A stretch of 64,000 nt of DNA, from contig NZ_WKKA01000005.1 in assembly GCF_009674885.1 (NCBI RefSeq), positions 186,001 through 250,000 of the forward strand, given 5' to 3'. This DNA comes from Paracoccus sp. S-4012 (lineage in GTDB: Bacteria; Pseudomonadota; Alphaproteobacteria; Rhodobacterales; Rhodobacteraceae). Positions 32,242-41,491 of this stretch are shown one piece after another; the stretch's first letter is position 1; each line of letters begins with the position of its first letter. The notes under the pieces are model-generated. The model did not search any database and was not told the DNA's origin. It saw only the letters and a program-made list of their open reading frames with translations. A program made the translations under genes and the position numbers.

Positions 32242-33975
32242 ATGAAGAACAGCCGCTTCGACAAGTCCCGCCTGCCCAGCCGCCACGTCACCGAGGGGCC
32301 GGAGCGGGCGCCGCACCGCTCGTATTTCTACGCGATGGGGATCACCGACGAGGAGATCCACTCGCCCTGGGTCGGCGTTGCCACCTGCTGGAACGAGGCC
32401 GCGCCCTGCAACATCGCGCTGAACCGGCAGGCGCAGTCGGTCAAGCAGGGCGTCAAGAAGGCGGGCGGCTGCCCGCGCGAGTTCACCACCATCACCGTGA
32501 CCGACGGCATCGCCATGGGGCATGAGGGGATGCGCTCGTCGCTCGCCAGCCGCGACGCCATTGCCGACACCGTCGAGCTGACCATGCGCGGGCATTGCTA
32601 CGACGCGCTCGTGGGCCTCGCCGGATGCGACAAGTCGCTGCCGGGGATGATGATGGCGATGGTTCGCCTCAACGTGCCAAGCGTGTTCATCTACGGCGGC
32701 TCGATCCTGCCCGGCAATCTCAACGGCCGCGATGTGGTGGTGCAGGACGTGTTCGAGGCGGTGGGCCAGCACGCCGCGGGCAACATGTCGGACGCCGAAC
32801 TCGACATCCTCGAGCGCGTGGCCTGCCCTTCGGCCGGGGCCTGCGGCGGGCAATACACCGCCAACACCATGGCCTGCGTCAGCGAGGCAATCGGCCTCGC
32901 GCTGATGAACTCCTCCGGCATGCCCGCGCCCTACGAGAGCCGCGATGCCTTCGGCCTCGCCTCCGGCGAGGCGGTGATGAACCTGATCGAGAAGAACATC
33001 CGCGCCCGCGACGTCGTGACGCGCAAGAGCCTCGAGAACGCCGCCCGCGTCGTCGCCTGCACCGGCGGCTCGACCAACGCGGGCCTGCACCTGCCCGCGA
33101 TCGCGCATGAGGCGGGGATCGACTTCGACCTCTTCGATGTCTGCGACATCTTCCGCGAGACCCCCTATTTCGTGAACCTCCGGCCCGGCGGCGATTATGT
33201 CGCCAAGGACCTGTTCGAGGCGGGCGGCGTGCCGGTCGTCATGCGCGAGTTGCAGAAGGCCGGGCTGATCCACGAGGACTGCATGACCGCCTCGGGCCGC
33301 ACCATCGGCGAGGAACTCGACCGCGTGACCCGCGAGCCGGACGGCAAGGTGATCCACCCGGTCGCCACGCCGATCACCGCGACCGGCGGAGTCGTCGGCC
33401 TCAAGGGCAACCTCGCCCCCGACGGCGCCATCGTGAAGGTGGCGGGCATGGCCCCGGAACAGCAGGTCTTCACCGGCCCGGCCCGCGTTTTCGAATGCGA
33501 GGAGGACGCCTTCGAGGCCGTCACCCATCGCGGCTACAAGGAAGGCGAGGTCATCGTCATCCGCAACGAGGGCCCGGCGGGCGGTCCCGGCATGCGCGAG
33601 ATGCTGGCCACCACTGCCGCCCTCTCCGGGCAGGGCATGGGCAAGAAGGTCGCGCTCATCACCGACGGCCGCTTCTCGGGCGCGACGCGGGGCTTCTGCG
33701 TCGGGCATGTGGGCCCCGAGGCCGCGCATGGCGGGCCGATCGCGTTCCTTCGGAACGGCGACGTCATCACCATCGACGCCATCCGGGGCGAGATCAGCGT
33801 GGCGCTGAGCGACGAGGAGCTGGCCGCACGCAAGGCCGGCTGGGCCGGGCCGCGCACGACCGATTACGCGTCCGGCGCGCTCTGGAAATACGCCCGGCTG
33901 GTCGGGCCGGCGCGGCAGGGCGCGGTGACGCACCCGGGTGCCGAGGCCGAGACGCATGTCTACATGGACCAGTGA
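32242..33975 (+). CDS. ilvD: Dihydroxy-acid dehydratase
   Basis: Fe-S dehydratase of 577 residues catalysing the fourth step of valine, leucine and isoleucine synthesis. Family text is complete: [19 protein letters not shown] (about 130-148), [20 protein letters not shown] (about 196-215) with the cluster cysteines, and the C-terminal [18 protein letters not shown] strong GAGGGAG ribosome site precedes the ATG. The length is typical. Confidence 0.97.
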   Translation: MKNSRFDKSRLPSRHVTEGPERAPHRSYFYAMGITDEEIHSPWVGVATCWNEAAPCNIALNRQAQSVKQGVKKAGGCPREFTTITVTDGIAMGHEGMRSSLASRDAIADTVELTMRGHCYDALVGLAGCDKSLPGMMMAMVRLNVPSVFIYGGSILPGNLNGRDVVVQDVFEAVGQHAAGNMSDAELDILERVACPSAGACGGQYTANTMACVSEAIGLALMNSSGMPAPYESRDAFGLASGEAVMNLIEKNIRARDVVTRKSLENAARVVACTGGSTNAGLHLPAIAHEAGIDFDLFDVCDIFRETPYFVNLRPGGDYVAKDLFEAGGVPVVMRELQKAGLIHEDCMTASGRTIGEELDRVTREPDGKVIHPVATPITATGGVVGLKGNLAPDGAIVKVAGMAPEQQVFTGPARVFECEEDAFEAVTHRGYKEGEVIVIRNEGPAGGPGMREMLATTAALSGQGMGKKVALITDGRFSGATRGFCVGHVGPEAAHGGPIAFLRNGDVITIDAIRGEISVALSDEELAARKAGWAGPRTTDYASGALWKYARLVGPARQGAVTHPGAEAETHVYMDQ

Positions 33976-34744
33976 CGGTCCCTTGCGGCGGCTCCTCGGC
34001 CGCCGCCACCCGGTCCGCGACTGGCGCCGCCTCGCCCGCGAGGCGGCGCGGCCCGGTCCCCAGACCGATGCTTTGCGCGGCGAGGCCCGCGCGCTCCGGC
34101 GCGACCTCGACCACTATCTGCTGGCCTCCGATCCCGCGGTCGTCCGCGACGCCGGGGGCCTCGCGGACCTGACGCTGCCCGCCGGGACCGACTGGCGGTG
34201 GCGGCCGCCGGTCCTGTCGGCGGCGCTCGCGCACCATACGCTCATCACGCCCGAGAACGGCCGCGGCCTCGGCGAGGCGGCGCAGATCTTCCACGACTGC
34301 CCGCTCCGCGCCCTGATCCTGCGCCAGATCCGCAACCGCCGCAACGAGGACCCCGCCCCCTTCGGGCTGAAGGTCGAATGCTTCGGCTTCCTCGGCAGCT
34401 ACGCCGCCCTCGCCATCCCGCTGCCGCCCGAGGCCGTCGCCGGGCTGACCCGCGGCCATATCCTTCGGATGGCGCTGCAATTCGACGTGGACCGGCCGGT
34501 GGGCGTCGCGGCGCGGCTCCACATCCGCAACGGGCCGAACACCGACCGCCTGCATGTGCCGCTCGAGGGCGTCGTCGCGGGCCGTCCGAACCGGCACCTG
34601 GTCGAGTTCGACATGGCCGACACCGAGATCGACGAGGCGCGGCTCGAGGGCGGCTGGATCGACCTGATGATCATCGAGCCGGCGATGACCGGGCTGGCGC
34701 TGCGCGACATGGTCGTCTCGCGTCACCCGCGGGCCGAGATCTGA
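33956..34744 (+). CDS. DUF6478-like conserved hypothetical protein
   Basis: A protein of about 262 residues with a basic Arg/Leu-rich start, a [15 protein letters not shown] stretch, [16 protein letters not shown] and repeated beta-rich text such as [16 protein letters not shown]. From memory it resembles DUF6478 of Rhodobacterales, of unknown role. The start is uncertain: ATG 33956 overlaps ilvD by 20 bases, while TTG 33983 would not. No signal peptide or membrane helix. Confidence 0.65.
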   Translation: MSTWTSDGPLRRLLGRRHPVRDWRRLAREAARPGPQTDALRGEARALRRDLDHYLLASDPAVVRDAGGLADLTLPAGTDWRWRPPVLSAALAHHTLITPENGRGLGEAAQIFHDCPLRALILRQIRNRRNEDPAPFGLKVECFGFLGSYAALAIPLPPEAVAGLTRGHILRMALQFDVDRPVGVAARLHIRNGPNTDRLHVPLEGVVAGRPNRHLVEFDMADTEIDEARLEGGWIDLMIIEPAMTGLALRDMVVSRHPRAEI

Positions 34745-34755
34745 GGAGGCTGGCG

Positions 34756-35127
34756 ATGGAACGCTGGGAGGAACTGGGGCTGCGGGGCGGCGTCTGGCAG
34801 GGGGTCTGGCACGCGCCCGAGGCGCCGGGAGCGGTCGGGCTAATTCACGCGGGCGAGCGCGTCGGCGCGGCCGAGGTCGAGCCGCTCGACGCTGGCCGCT
34901 GGCGGATCACGGCGCGGCTGCCGGCCGACCTCCTGACGCTCGGGACCAGCTGCCTGATGCTGATGGCGGGCGAGCCGGGCACGCGGCTGATCGCGGCGCT
35001 GCCGCTGCATGTGGGGGCGGGGGAGGAGCCGGACCTGCGGGCCGAGATGGAGCTGATGCGGGCCGAGCTGGACTTCCTCAAGCGCGAGTTTCGCAACTTC
35101 GCGGGCGCGCTGATGTCGGAGGCCTGA
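34756..35127 (+). CDS. Hypothetical protein with C-terminal coiled coil
   Basis: A protein of 123 residues with a strong ribosome site (GAGGAGG) before ATG 34756. The first 90 residues are probably beta-rich (GGVWQGVWHAPEAPGAVGLI and so on). The last 30 (LRAEMELMRAELDFLKREF) form a charged helix likely to coil. Eleven bases separate it from the preceding DUF6478-like gene, so they form an operon. I do not recognise the family. Confidence 0.65.
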   Translation: MERWEELGLRGGVWQGVWHAPEAPGAVGLIHAGERVGAAEVEPLDAGRWRITARLPADLLTLGTSCLMLMAGEPGTRLIAALPLHVGAGEEPDLRAEMELMRAELDFLKREFRNFAGALMSEA

Positions 35128-35189
35128 AGTCAACGGACCTGCGGGCTCGTTCCTATAGAGCGCCCGTCGCTACCCTCAAGCAACAGAGG

Positions 35190-35298
35190 TCGGCGTCCTC
35201 CGCGGGAGGGCGGACGCTGACCGATCCGCGGGGCGGATCGGTCGTCCCTTGGCTGACGGTGCGCGCAAATGGGCACAGGGTCCCACTTGCGGACGCGG
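35190..35298 (+). repeat. Composite palindromic repeat R2, copy 2
   Basis: Opposite orientation to copy 1. A shortened module C (35190-35220), the perfect module B hairpin (35219-35243, GACCGATCCGCGGGGCGGAT and CGGTC), and module A (35264-35294) with one mismatch in the stem and the same eight-base loop CACAGGGT. It lies between the convergent hypothetical and acetyltransferase genes. Confidence 0.88.
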
Positions 35299-35325
35299 CA
35301 AGCTTGGCACCGCGGCGCATCGCCG

Positions 35326-36042
35326 CTACCGACGCCGCCAGTAGCCGTAGCGGCCCACATCAGTGAAGCCGAGCCGGCGGTAGAGCGCGATCGCGGGCCC
35401 GTTCTTCTCCGCCACGGCCAGCGCCATGCGGGTCGCCCCATGCGCCGCGGCCCAGAAGGCCGCCCGGCGCAGCATCGCGCCGCCAACGCCGAGCCGCCGG
35501 AAGCCCGGCGCGACCTCGATCCCGTGCAGCATGGCCACGTCGCCATGCACCGCGCAGAAGCCCGCGCCGGCCGCGCGATCCTTCACCCGCCCGAGCAGCG
35601 CCGCCTTCGGCTGCGGCGCGCGCGCCATCACCCGCTGCCGCGGGGCATCGACCGCCCCCGCGGACCACAGCTCGCGTTGCACGGCGAGCGGCGGCCAGAG
35701 CGCGAAGGCGGTCATGTCCGGCACCGCCTCCCCCGTCAGCGCGTCGAGCGCTGTTGCAAGAATCAGCGTCGGCTTCTCCGCCCGGTAACCACGCGCCTCG
35801 AGCGCGGCGATCAGGCGCGCATCGCCCTCCAGAACCCGGAACAGCAGCGGCTGATGCCAGGCCTCGTGCTGCAGCTCCGCCGAGGCGAGGTCGGCCTCGG
35901 TCCAGTCCTCGGCGACTTTCCGGGCCGAGCTGACCCGGCCCCCGGCCCCTTCTCCCCGGCCGACCACGAAGCCGCCGCATTCCGCAAGCTCCGCCGGCGG
36001 CCAGGTCGCCTCGAAGGCGGCGCGCAGCGCGGCGTCGATCAC
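35326..36042 (-). CDS. GNAT-family N-acetyltransferase
   Basis: A protein of 238 residues starting with GTG (36040-36042) overlapping the cinA-type gene stop. The C-terminal half has the acetyl-CoA site IEVAPGFRRLGVGGAMLRRAAFW (about residues 175-197) and the closing motif NGPAIALYRRLGFTDVGRYGYW. The substrate is unknown. The N-terminal half (about 130 residues) has no recognisable domain and is probably a second degenerate GNAT-type half. Confidence 0.85.
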   Translation of the reverse strand: MIDAALRAAFEATWPPAELAECGGFVVGRGEGAGGRVSSARKVAEDWTEADLASAELQHEAWHQPLLFRVLEGDARLIAALEARGYRAEKPTLILATALDALTGEAVPDMTAFALWPPLAVQRELWSAGAVDAPRQRVMARAPQPKAALLGRVKDRAAGAGFCAVHGDVAMLHGIEVAPGFRRLGVGGAMLRRAAFWAAAHGATRMALAVAEKNGPAIALYRRLGFTDVGRYGYWRRR

Positions 36043-36785
36043 GACGCGGCGCCGATGCGGCGCTTGAGCACCGCCATCGCCTCCGCCACGCGGGCCGGAT
36101 CGAGGCCGCGCACCACGAGGTTGGTGCCCCAGCCGCGCTCGTCCCGGAACGGGTAGGAGCCGAGGGCGAGGTCGGCGAACTCGCCCTGCACGGCCTCCAG
36201 CTCCACCGCCACCTCGCTCTCCCCGCGGCGGACCTCGAGGCTCTCGCTGACCTGCGGCCGCCCGCCCTGAAGCGTCGGGATCAGCGCCTCGACCATCGAG
36301 CGGAACACCTCCGGCACCCCCGCCAGCACATGAGTCGCCCCGATAGAGAAGCCGGGCGCGGCCGAGACCGCGTTCTCGATCAGCCGCGCGCCGACCGGGA
36401 TGCGCGCCATCCGCAGCCGGTTCTCGTTCAGCTCGAGGCCGATGCGGGCGTAACGCTCGGCCATCGCCTCGCGAGCGCGCGCGTTGATCTCCAGCACCGT
36501 GCAAAAGGCGTCGGCCACGGCATCCGCGGTGATGTCGTCATGGGTCGGGCCGATCCCGCCCGAGGTGAAGACGTGGTCCCAGGCCCCGCCGAGCGTCCGG
36601 TCCATCCCCCGGATCGCCGCCACGATGCGGTCGTGGTCGTCGGGCACGACACGGATCTCCTGCAGGTCGAAGCCCGCGGCCGCCAACACGCCGGCCAGGT
36701 GATGGGCGTTGCCCTCGCGCGTGCGGCCGGAGAGGATCTCGTCGCCGATGACCAGGATGCCGGCGGTCGGGTTGTCGGACTGCAT
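36039..36785 (-). CDS. CinA-type molybdopterin-binding (MoCF) domain protein
   Basis: A protein of 248 residues of the competence/damage-inducible protein A N-terminal domain type. It has ILVIGDEILSGRTREGN and FTSGGIGPTHDDITADAV, which match the molybdopterin-binding fold. The nicotinamide-nucleotide amidohydrolase C-terminal domain of full CinA is absent. Members can have ADP-ribose pyrophosphatase activity, which has not been shown for this short form. It overlaps the acetyltransferase start. Confidence 0.88.
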   Translation of the reverse strand: MQSDNPTAGILVIGDEILSGRTREGNAHHLAGVLAAAGFDLQEIRVVPDDHDRIVAAIRGMDRTLGGAWDHVFTSGGIGPTHDDITADAVADAFCTVLEINARAREAMAERYARIGLELNENRLRMARIPVGARLIENAVSAAPGFSIGATHVLAGVPEVFRSMVEALIPTLQGGRPQVSESLEVRRGESEVAVELEAVQGEFADLALGSYPFRDERGWGTNLVVRGLDPARVAEAMAVLKRRIGAAS

Positions 36786-36868
36786 CTCGGCTCCCTGAGG
36801 CTGATGCCGCCTTCATGGCAGGGCGGCGGGGCTGGAACAAGCCGCGCCGAGGGTCTATCTCGGCCTGC

Positions 36869-37699
36869 ATGAGCGATCTGCGAGACCCCATGCTGAACGG
36901 CCGCCTGACCCGCGACGGCATCCGCATCCACGCGCCCGAGGATTTCGAGGGCATGCGCATCGCCGGCCGACTCGCCGCCGAGATCCTCGACCAGGTCGGC
37001 CCGCTGGTCGTGCCCGGCGCCACCACGGCCGAACTGGACGATTTCGTCCGCGGCCGGGTCGAGGCGGCGGGCGCGGTCTCGGCCACCATCGGCTACAAGG
37101 GCTACCAGCACGCCTCCTGCATCAGCGTGAACCACGTCGTCTGCCACGGGATTCCGGGCGAGAAGGTGCTGGCCGAGGGCGACATCCTCAACATCGACGT
37201 GACCGTGATCGTGGACGGCTGGTTCGGCGATTCCTCGCGGATGTATGCCGCCGGTACGGCGCCGCGCAAGGCCGTGCGGCTGATGCAGGTGACGCATGAC
37301 GCCCTGATGCGCGGCATCGCCGCCGTCCGCCCCGGCAACACCTTCGGCGACATCGGCGCCGCGATCCAGGCCTTCGCCGAGGGCCACCGCATGTCGGTCG
37401 TGCGCGAGTTCTGCGGCCACGGGCTCGGGCGCGTGTTCCACGCCCCGCCGAACGTGCTGCATTTCGGCCGCCCAGGCCGTGGCGCGGTGCTGGAAGAAGG
37501 CATGTTCTTCACCATCGAGCCGATGATCAATCTCGGCCGCCCCGAGACCAAGGTGCTGGCAGACGACTGGACCGCGGTGACGCGCGACAAGTCGCTCTCG
37601 GCGCAATACGAGCATGCGGTGGGAGTGACGGCGGAAGGCTGCGAGATCTTCACGCTCTCGCCGCAGGGGCTTTACGACGGGGCGTTCCGAGACGGGTGA
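36869..37699 (+). CDS. map: Methionine aminopeptidase, type I
   Basis: A protein of 276 residues. The five metal ligands of MetAP are recognisable: Asp in LNIDVTVIVDG, Asp in WFGDSSRM, His in FCGHGLGRVFH, Glu in FFTIEPMI and Glu in AQYEHAVGVT. It removes the initiator Met from nascent proteins. The ATG 36869 is preferred over an in-frame upstream start. It diverges from the cinA-type gene. Confidence 0.95.
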   Translation: MSDLRDPMLNGRLTRDGIRIHAPEDFEGMRIAGRLAAEILDQVGPLVVPGATTAELDDFVRGRVEAAGAVSATIGYKGYQHASCISVNHVVCHGIPGEKVLAEGDILNIDVTVIVDGWFGDSSRMYAAGTAPRKAVRLMQVTHDALMRGIAAVRPGNTFGDIGAAIQAFAEGHRMSVVREFCGHGLGRVFHAPPNVLHFGRPGRGAVLEEGMFFTIEPMINLGRPETKVLADDWTAVTRDKSLSAQYEHAVGVTAEGCEIFTLSPQGLYDGAFRDG

Positions 37700-37704
37700 G
37701 GGCC

Positions 37705-37760
37705 GGTGCGTGCATAGCACGCACCCTACGCATCCGTAAGGTGCGTCCTCTGGACGCACC
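37705..37760. repeat. Two R1 palindromic repeats between convergent genes
   Basis: Copy 4 (37705-37730, GGTGCGTGCATAGCACGCAC and CCTACG) and copy 5 (37736-37760, GTAAGGTGCGTCCTCTGGAC and GCACC) face away from each other in the 64 bases between the map and glyS stops. Their hairpins may end transcription of both genes, though no T-run is present. Confidence 0.88.
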
Positions 37761-37763
37761 AAC

Positions 37764-39989
37764 TCACCCCTCCAGCCGCGAGAAATCCGCGATCCCCTGC
37801 CCCGCCGCCCTGATCCGGTGCAGCAGGTTCAGCCGGTTCCGCCGCACCACCTGATTGTCCGTATTCACCTGCACCGCCTCGAAGAAGGCGTCGATCGGAG
37901 CGCGCAGGGCGGCGATGGCGCTCATCGCGGCGGGGAAGTCCTCGGCCTTGATGGCGCGGGCGATGGCGGGCTCGGCAGCGTCGAGGGCGGCGAAGAGAGC
38001 GCGCTCCTCATCGGTCTGCGCCAGCTTCGGCTCGGGGCCGAAGGAGTATTCGACGCCGTCCTTTTCCTCGGCCTGCACGAGGATGTTCTCGGCCCGCCGC
38101 AACCCCTGCACGAGGTTCTCGCCGTCCGGGGTCTTGAGCATGTCCGAGAGCGCCGTCGCGCGGGCGACCACGGCCACGAGGTCGTCGTTGCCCGGCAGCG
38201 CGAGCACGGCGTCGATCACGTCATGGCGGATGCCCTGCTCCCGCAGGTGGACCTTGAGGCGGTCGTGGAGGAAGGCGAGGAGGTCGTTGGCGACTGCTTC
38301 ACCGCGCATCTCCTCCCTACCCAATCCCTGGATGCCGCTATCCGGGTCAACAGGAACCATTCGCCCTTCAATACGAAGGCGCGCTTCTTCAGCCAAATCC
38401 TCGGGAAGCGGGTCAAGCTGGGAGAGTTGAGCATCGAACCCTCGCATCTGGGCTTGCCCAAAGACAGATCCAAGTTGCGAAACGATAACCCTCTTCAGCG
38501 GCAAGCGAGAACCACTGGAAAGAACCAAGCGTATCACCCCTAGTGCGGCGCGGCGCAGCGCAAAGGGATCCTTGCTTCCAGTGGGTTTCTCGTCAAACCA
38601 CCAGAATCCCGTCAGCGTGTCGAGCTTGTCGGCCAGTGCCACCGCCACGCTCACCGGCGCGGTCGGGACCGGCTCCTCCGGCCCCCGCGGCGCGTAGTGG
38701 TCGCGGGCGGCGTCGGCCACGGCCTCCGGCAGCCCCGCGGCCTGCGCGTAGTAGCGGCCCATCACGCCCTGCAACTCGGGGAACTCGCCCACCATCCCCG
38801 AGCGGAGGTCGAGCTTCGCCACCCGCGCCGCCTGTCCGGCCTCGTCCGGGTCGGCCCCCACCGCCGGGGCAAGCTCGCGTGCCAACGTGGCGATGCGCTC
38901 GATCCGGTCAGCCTCGCTGCCGAGCTTCGCGTGGAAGGTCACATGCTTCTGCGCCTCGGCCCAGGCGCCCATCCCGGCCTTGGCCTCGCGTAAATCGTTT
39001 TCCCAGAAGAACGCCGCATCCGACAGCCGCGCGGCCAGCACCCGGCGGTTGCCGGCCAGAATGGCCTCGCCGCCGTCCGCCGCCTCGATGTTGGCGACCG
39101 TGACGAAGCCCTCGATCCGCCCGGTCTTCGGGTTCCGGGCCGAGAAGAACTTCTGGTGCTCCTTCATCGAGGTCCGCAGCACCTCGGGCGGCAGATCCAG
39201 AAACCGCGCCTCGATCGCGCCCATCAGCGGCACCGGCCATTCGAGCAGCCCGGCGACCTCCGCCAGCAGGCCGTCATCCGCGACGATCTCCCAGCCGCGC
39301 GCAAAGGCCATCTGCGCGGCCTCGTTGCGGATCGCCTCGGCGCGCTCGGCCGCGTCCAGCATCACCTTCGCGGCGCGCAGTTTCGCGGCGTAGTCGTCGA
39401 AGGAGGTCACGCGGAGGGCATCCGGCGCCATGAAGCGGTGGCCGCGGGTAGTATCGCCGGCCACCAGGTGCTCGACCGTCAGCGGCACGACCTCGGCCCC
39501 CGCCTCGTCGGTCAGGATGCAGAGGATCGAGTGCAGCGGCCGCACCCAGCGCAGGCTGCCGCCGCCCCACCGCATCGACTTCGGCCAGGGGAAGTCGCGG
39601 ATCACCTCGTCCAGCACCTCGGCCACGATCTCCGCCGCCGGGCGGCCCGGCCGCTCGATCACGGCGAAGAAGGCCTCGCCCTTCTTCTCGGCCCGCCGCT
39701 CCAGCTGCTCCAGCGTCAGCCCTGTCGAGCGCAGGAAGCCCTCGATCGCCTGCGCGGGGGCGTCGGTGCGCGGCCCCTTGCGCTCCTCGCGCTGCGCCTT
39801 GCTCGCCGCGCTGAGCCCCTCGACCGCGAGCGCCAGCCGCCGCGGCGTGGCGAAGGCCCCGGCCGAGGCATAGGTCAGCCCCGCCTCGACCAGCCCGTCC
39901 GTCACGAGGCGCTTGAGGTCCGCGGCCGCACGGGCCTGCATCCGGGCGGGGATTTCTTCCGAGAACAGCTCGATCAGAAGGTCGGGCAT
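37764..39989 (-). CDS. glyS: Glycyl-tRNA synthetase beta subunit, with atypical internal segment
   Basis: Beta subunit of the heterotetrameric glycyl-tRNA synthetase, 741 residues, which helps bind tRNA-Gly. It starts [18 protein letters not shown], the family signature, and the HD-like domain and C-terminal anticodon-binding-like part are present. Residues about 480-560 (DNA about 38310-38550) are unusual: by hand count about 55 percent GC against about 70 around it, with GTT, CTT and GAA codons. The segment reads GSRLPLKRVIVSQLGSVFGQ onward and adds to the typical length of about 690. Confidence 0.94.
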   Translation of the reverse strand: MPDLLIELFSEEIPARMQARAAADLKRLVTDGLVEAGLTYASAGAFATPRRLALAVEGLSAASKAQREERKGPRTDAPAQAIEGFLRSTGLTLEQLERRAEKKGEAFFAVIERPGRPAAEIVAEVLDEVIRDFPWPKSMRWGGGSLRWVRPLHSILCILTDEAGAEVVPLTVEHLVAGDTTRGHRFMAPDALRVTSFDDYAAKLRAAKVMLDAAERAEAIRNEAAQMAFARGWEIVADDGLLAEVAGLLEWPVPLMGAIEARFLDLPPEVLRTSMKEHQKFFSARNPKTGRIEGFVTVANIEAADGGEAILAGNRRVLAARLSDAAFFWENDLREAKAGMGAWAEAQKHVTFHAKLGSEADRIERIATLARELAPAVGADPDEAGQAARVAKLDLRSGMVGEFPELQGVMGRYYAQAAGLPEAVADAARDHYAPRGPEEPVPTAPVSVAVALADKLDTLTGFWWFDEKPTGSKDPFALRRAALGVIRLVLSSGSRLPLKRVIVSQLGSVFGQAQMRGFDAQLSQLDPLPEDLAEEARLRIEGRMVPVDPDSGIQGLGREEMRGEAVANDLLAFLHDRLKVHLREQGIRHDVIDAVLALPGNDDLVAVVARATALSDMLKTPDGENLVQGLRRAENILVQAEEKDGVEYSFGPEPKLAQTDEERALFAALDAAEPAIARAIKAEDFPAAMSAIAALRAPIDAFFEAVQVNTDNQVVRRNRLNLLHRIRAAGQGIADFSRLEG

Positions 39990-40483
39990 CAGTCCATCAC
40001 CCCGCGTTCCGGCGTCTTGTCGTTCAGCTGATGCCAGGCAAAGGCGCGGCCGTCCGGGTAGACCGCGATCACCCGGTCCACGTCCGGCCGCACCTCGGCC
40101 TGCCCCAGATAGGCCGTCGCCGCGCCGCTCTCGAGGTCGGCGGTCAGCGCCCGGGCCGAGTAGCAGTGGAACCAGTTCGGCCCGTTCAGCGGCGTCGCGC
40201 CCTCATAGGGCTGCGCGGTCGCGGCCAGCGCGGGATCGATCTCGAAGCAGGCGCGGTAGCGGATCGGCGAGGAACTCGCGTCGATGGCGCGGAAATCGGT
40301 GATCGCCACCGGATGCTCGGCGCCCGAGGCGTCCGTCAGCACGATCTCCTGCGCGCCGGTGAGCTCGTTCCACGGCTCGTCCACGGGGTCGTAGAAGGCG
40401 TAGACCTGCAGATACCACACCGCCACGCCGGTCAGCAGCGCGACCAGCAGCAGCATCGAGACGACGATCTTGCCCGAGTTCAC
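39989..40483 (-). CDS. DUF6446-like membrane-anchored protein between glyQ and glyS
   Basis: A protein of 164 residues with an N-terminal membrane anchor ([21 protein letters not shown]) and a soluble part with two cysteines (RYRACFEID and NWFHCYSAR). From memory it resembles DUF6446 of Rhodobacterales, which is found in this position. It overlaps glyQ by four bases and glyS by one, so it is translated with the synthetase subunits. The role is unknown. Confidence 0.75.
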   Translation of the reverse strand: MNSGKIVVSMLLLVALLTGVAVWYLQVYAFYDPVDEPWNELTGAQEIVLTDASGAEHPVAITDFRAIDASSSPIRYRACFEIDPALAATAQPYEGATPLNGPNWFHCYSARALTADLESGAATAYLGQAEVRPDVDRVIAVYPDGRAFAWHQLNDKTPERGVMD

Positions 40484-41406
40484 GCCGCCGCCCCTTCCGC
40501 CGCGACCCAGGCATCCGCGCAGGCTTTCGTCAGCGCGCGCACGCGGCCGATATAGGCCTGCCGCTCGGTCACCGAGATGACGCCGCGGGCGTCGAGCAGA
40601 TTGAAGAGGTGGCTGGCCTTGATCGCCTGGTCGTAGGCGGGCAGCGGCATCGGGATCGCGCGGCCCGCGGCATCCTCAAGCGGCGCGGCGAGGATGCGCG
40701 CGCATTCGGCCTCGGCGTCGCGGAAATGCTGGAGCAGCATGTCGGTGTCAGCGACCTCGAAGTTCCAGCGGCTGTATTGCCGTTCCGCGTCGCGGAACAC
40801 GTCGCCATAGGTCAGCGGGATCGGCGCGTCGGGGTCGTTGAAGGGCATGTCCATGACATGCTCGACGCCGAGGACATACATCGCGAGGCGTTCCAGCCCG
40901 TAGGTCAGCTCGCCGGAGACCGGGTGGCAGTCATGGCCGCCGACCTGCTGGAAATAGGTGAACTGGCTGACCTCCATGCCGTCGCACCAGACCTCCCAGC
41001 CGAGGCCCCAGGCGCCGAGTGTCGGGCTCTCCCAGTCGTCCTCGACGAAGCGGATGTCGTGGCGCAGCGGGTCGAGGCCGATGGCGCGGAGGCTGTCGAG
41101 ATAAAGCTCTTGCAGGTCCGGCGGCGAGGGTTTGATGATGACCTGATATTGATAGTAATGCTGGAGCCGGTTCGGGTTCTCGCCGTAGCGCCCGTCGGTC
41201 GGGCGGCGCGAGGGCTGGACATAGGCTGCCGCCCAGTGCCGCGGGCCGAGCGAGCGCAGCGTGGTGGCCGGGTGGAAGGTGCCCGCGCCCACTTCCATGT
41301 CGTAGGGCTGCAGGATCGCGCAGCCTGATGCCGCCCAATGCGCCTGCAGCCTCAGGATCACGTCCTGGAAACAGCGCGGACGATCCTCGCGGCCGGGGCT
41401 GGTCAT
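40480..41406 (-). CDS. glyQ: Glycyl-tRNA synthetase alpha subunit
   Basis: Catalytic alpha subunit, 308 residues, class II aminoacyl-tRNA synthetase. Family text: [20 protein letters not shown] (about residues 29-48), [22 protein letters not shown] and [21 protein letters not shown]. It starts at ATG 41404-41406. It is grouped with glyS and a DUF6446-like ORF. The SPOR-like gene diverges from it 85 bases away. Confidence 0.96.
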   Translation of the reverse strand: MTSPGREDRPRCFQDVILRLQAHWAASGCAILQPYDMEVGAGTFHPATTLRSLGPRHWAAAYVQPSRRPTDGRYGENPNRLQHYYQYQVIIKPSPPDLQELYLDSLRAIGLDPLRHDIRFVEDDWESPTLGAWGLGWEVWCDGMEVSQFTYFQQVGGHDCHPVSGELTYGLERLAMYVLGVEHVMDMPFNDPDAPIPLTYGDVFRDAERQYSRWNFEVADTDMLLQHFRDAEAECARILAAPLEDAAGRAIPMPLPAYDQAIKASHLFNLLDARGVISVTERQAYIGRVRALTKACADAWVAAEGAAA

Positions 41407-41491
41407 GGGCTGGTCCTTTTGCGTAACTGCCGCCCGAAGGCAGCCCCGGCCTTCTAGGCAGGGGCAAAGCAAGGGTCAACGGAGGGGCGGC

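Noticed and set aside
36039..36785. Full-length CinA or MoaB/MogA molybdenum cofactor enzyme
   Set aside because: Only the N-terminal CinA-type domain is present and no molybdenum cofactor genes are adjacent.
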